A stretch of DNA of 8,228 nt from Bacillota bacterium (GTDB taxonomy: Bacteria > Bacillota_E > Sulfobacillia > Sulfobacillales > Sulfobacillaceae): the NCBI GenBank assembly GCA_021820645.1, contig JAKADJ010000090.1:1-8228 (forward strand). The letters are read 5' to 3'. Positions within the stretch are counted from its first letter, which is position 1; every line of letters begins with the position of its first letter. The notes below the pieces were generated by a model that saw only the letters and a list, made by a program, of their open reading frames with translations, did no database searches and had not been told where the DNA came from. Positions 7,443-8,228 of this stretch are shown here, piece by piece. The translations under genes were made by a program, and so were the position numbers.

Positions 7443-7628
7443 TCATGTCATCCTACGCCATCGGTTGGAAATCAATGAATAGTTTAAGGGGTGTCTCGGT
7501 CCCATGGTAGCGGGTTTGCCGAAAACCGGCAAGTTAGAGCCTCTAAAGGCAATTCCAACCCGACGGGCCGTGGGCCATATACCGAGGTGCTCTGTCACTT
7601 GCCATGGCGGGAAAAATACGAGCCTCAT
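7443..7628 (-). CDS. Weak 61-codon frame before the helicase, unidentified
   Basis: ATG 7628 overlaps, as ATGA, the stop of a 16-codon frame (7675-7625) whose own ATG overlaps, again as ATGA, the stop of the upstream hypothetical gene at 7672. The 61 residues (MRLVFFPPWQVTEHLGIWPT ...) match nothing I know. No SD precedes it, and it runs through the palindromes and promoter candidate of the helicase gene. It is either a coupled tiny gene, the scar of a frameshifted longer gene, or chance. I lean towards non-coding. Confidence 0.15.
   Translation of the reverse strand: MRLVFFPPWQVTEHLGIWPTARRVGIAFRGSNLPVFGKPATMGPRHPLNYSLISNRWRRMT
7504..7546 (-). promoter_or_regulatory. Candidate promoter with two adjacent palindromes upstream of the helicase-nuclease gene
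   Basis: Minus strand TTGCCG (7532-7527, four of six matches), a 17-base spacer, then TACCAT (7509-7504, four of six). The -35 box is one arm of the perfect inverted repeat TTGCCGAAAACCGGCAA (7516-7532, plus strand). One base further upstream is a second perfect palindrome, TTAGAGCCTCTAA (7534-7546). A dimeric repressor on either site would block the -35. The leader to ATG 7400 would be about 95 bases. The promoter boxes are only moderate; the palindromes are exact. Confidence 0.4.
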
Positions 7629-7671
7629 TCCGCATAGACACCGACAGACACCCGCGCCAACCTCTCAGACA

Positions 7672-8183
7672 TCATCTTAGAGAGCCTCCCGCATGGGATG
7701 GGGCGTAGACCTTCTGGTCGTGCCAGATAATCCGCTCGGAGCCCAGGAATTTATTGATCTCGCTCCGATTATCGCAACGAAATTCCCCATCCTGGACCTC
7801 TTCCAGGCCCCGATATGGATGTGTCATCGGGCATGCTCGCAAAGTTTGTCGGAGCAGCCGATAGATGGCCTTGGTTTTGGGGTTATCTATCGGATTCCAC
7901 ACACTCCCCGCATCGTCCCAAGCGGTGCCTCTGGGTCATACCCAGTCTCATGCCACAGGAAAATGTGGTCCCGAATATCCCGGTAGGAAAACGGTCTTGG
8001 GCGGAACGTGAATTGTTGGGGCCGGTCGAGTAACCGAACGCGACGCCACGCCACCCTCGGCGGCGTACGGAGCCCGCTAAGCGCCCACCGCAATTTCCGT
8101 AGTGCCATTTCGATAGCCTCAACCCCATCCCCTTCTAACACAAGTACGCCTCGGGTGGGATCCCTTTCAGCGAAACGCGTCAA
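7672..8183 (-). pseudogene. Unrecognised protein gene split by a frameshift (about 170 residues if joined)
   Basis: Two minus-strand frames abut. The first (TTG 8183 to stop 7887) reads LVLEGDGVEAIEMALRKLRW ... FSYRDIRDHIFLWHETGYDP and then turns into an unconvincing tail. The second opens at about 7935, reads AWDDAGSVWNPIDNPKTKAI ... INKFLGSERIIWHDQKVYAP and stops at 7672. Joining them near 7920-7935 with one added base gives a smooth protein of about 170 residues with no gap. Both halves look coding by composition. I recognise no domain; it is rich in Trp, Arg and charged residues, with no membrane segment. If the break is real the gene is dead. If it is a sequence error, this is an intact gene about 270 bases upstream of the helicase and a possible partner. 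An independent GTG start at 7902 for the second half is possible but lacks an SD. Confidence 0.45.
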
Positions 8184-8228
8184 TGTCTTCGGCTTCTTCG
8201 AAATTCATGCCTCGGGCGTCAATAAGGC
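8167..8228 (-). CDS. C-terminal end of an unidentified gene entering from the right edge (partial)
   Basis: From the window edge a minus-strand frame reads LIDARGMNFEEAEDIDAFR and stops with TGA at 8167-8169, overlapping the TTG of the next frame by 17 bases in a different frame. The acidic tail gives no family. The join DAFR / RFAERDP is such that this may be one gene with the frame that follows, separated by another single-base break. Or it may be the true end of an upstream operon member. ATG-AAT within it could also start a 13-residue peptide, which is not credible. Confidence 0.35.
   Translation of the reverse strand, partial: LIDARGMNFEEAEDIDAFR

Noticed and set aside
1..8228. CRISPR arrays, tRNA or rRNA genes, insertion-sequence ends, attachment sites
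   Set aside because: No regularly spaced repeats, no cloverleaf-like or rRNA-like segments, and no transposase or integrase with matching terminal repeats could be seen by reading both strands.

Overview
The window reads as an accessory, defence-type island on a bacterial chromosome or large element of moderate GC. Purine-rich Shine-Dalgarno sites (GAGGAGG, GAGG) and the protein styles would suit a Gram-positive (Bacillota-like) host, possibly an acidophile or thermophile of the Sulfobacillus/Alicyclobacillus type, but this is an impression and not proven. Every gene I can support lies on the minus strand, so the biological order runs from high to low coordinates.

Layout in transcription order. 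(1) 8228-7672: the last codons of an unidentified gene entering from the right edge, then an unrecognised gene that appears broken by a frameshift. (2) 7671-7401: a spacer with two weak tiny reading frames joined by ATGA overlaps and two adjacent perfect inverted repeats overlapping a candidate promoter. (3) 7400-3441: an intact 1319-residue DUF4011 / SF1 helicase with a C-terminal Vsr/MTES_1575-like nuclease domain. This is the dominant gene and the best defence candidate. (4) 3378-2618: a decayed aminoglycoside-phosphotransferase-fold gene with an apparent internal deletion, a lost catalytic-loop histidine and a single-base frameshift. (5) 2617-2061: about 550 bases without a confident gene, holding a candidate promoter and a leader that ends in a strong hairpin against the next start codon. 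(6) 2060-909: a 12-segment MFS efflux-type transporter. (7) 908-700: a spacer with a promoter-like sequence inside an inverted repeat. (8) 699-1: an SD-led short frame overlapping, in another frame, the start of a gene with an EVE domain followed by a probable McrB N-terminal (DUF3578) region. That gene runs off the left edge.

How the parts may work together. The helicase-nuclease and the EVE-McrB-like protein are both expected to act on foreign or modified DNA, and together they make this a probable restriction/defence neighbourhood. The McrB AAA+ GTPase core and any McrC nuclease partner would lie beyond the left edge. The MFS transporter and the dead phosphotransferase look like a passenger pair of resistance genes between the two defence genes. 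Several genes carry single-base frame breaks while the 4-kb helicase gene is intact. This may be real decay of passengers and neighbours or local sequence error, and reads would decide.
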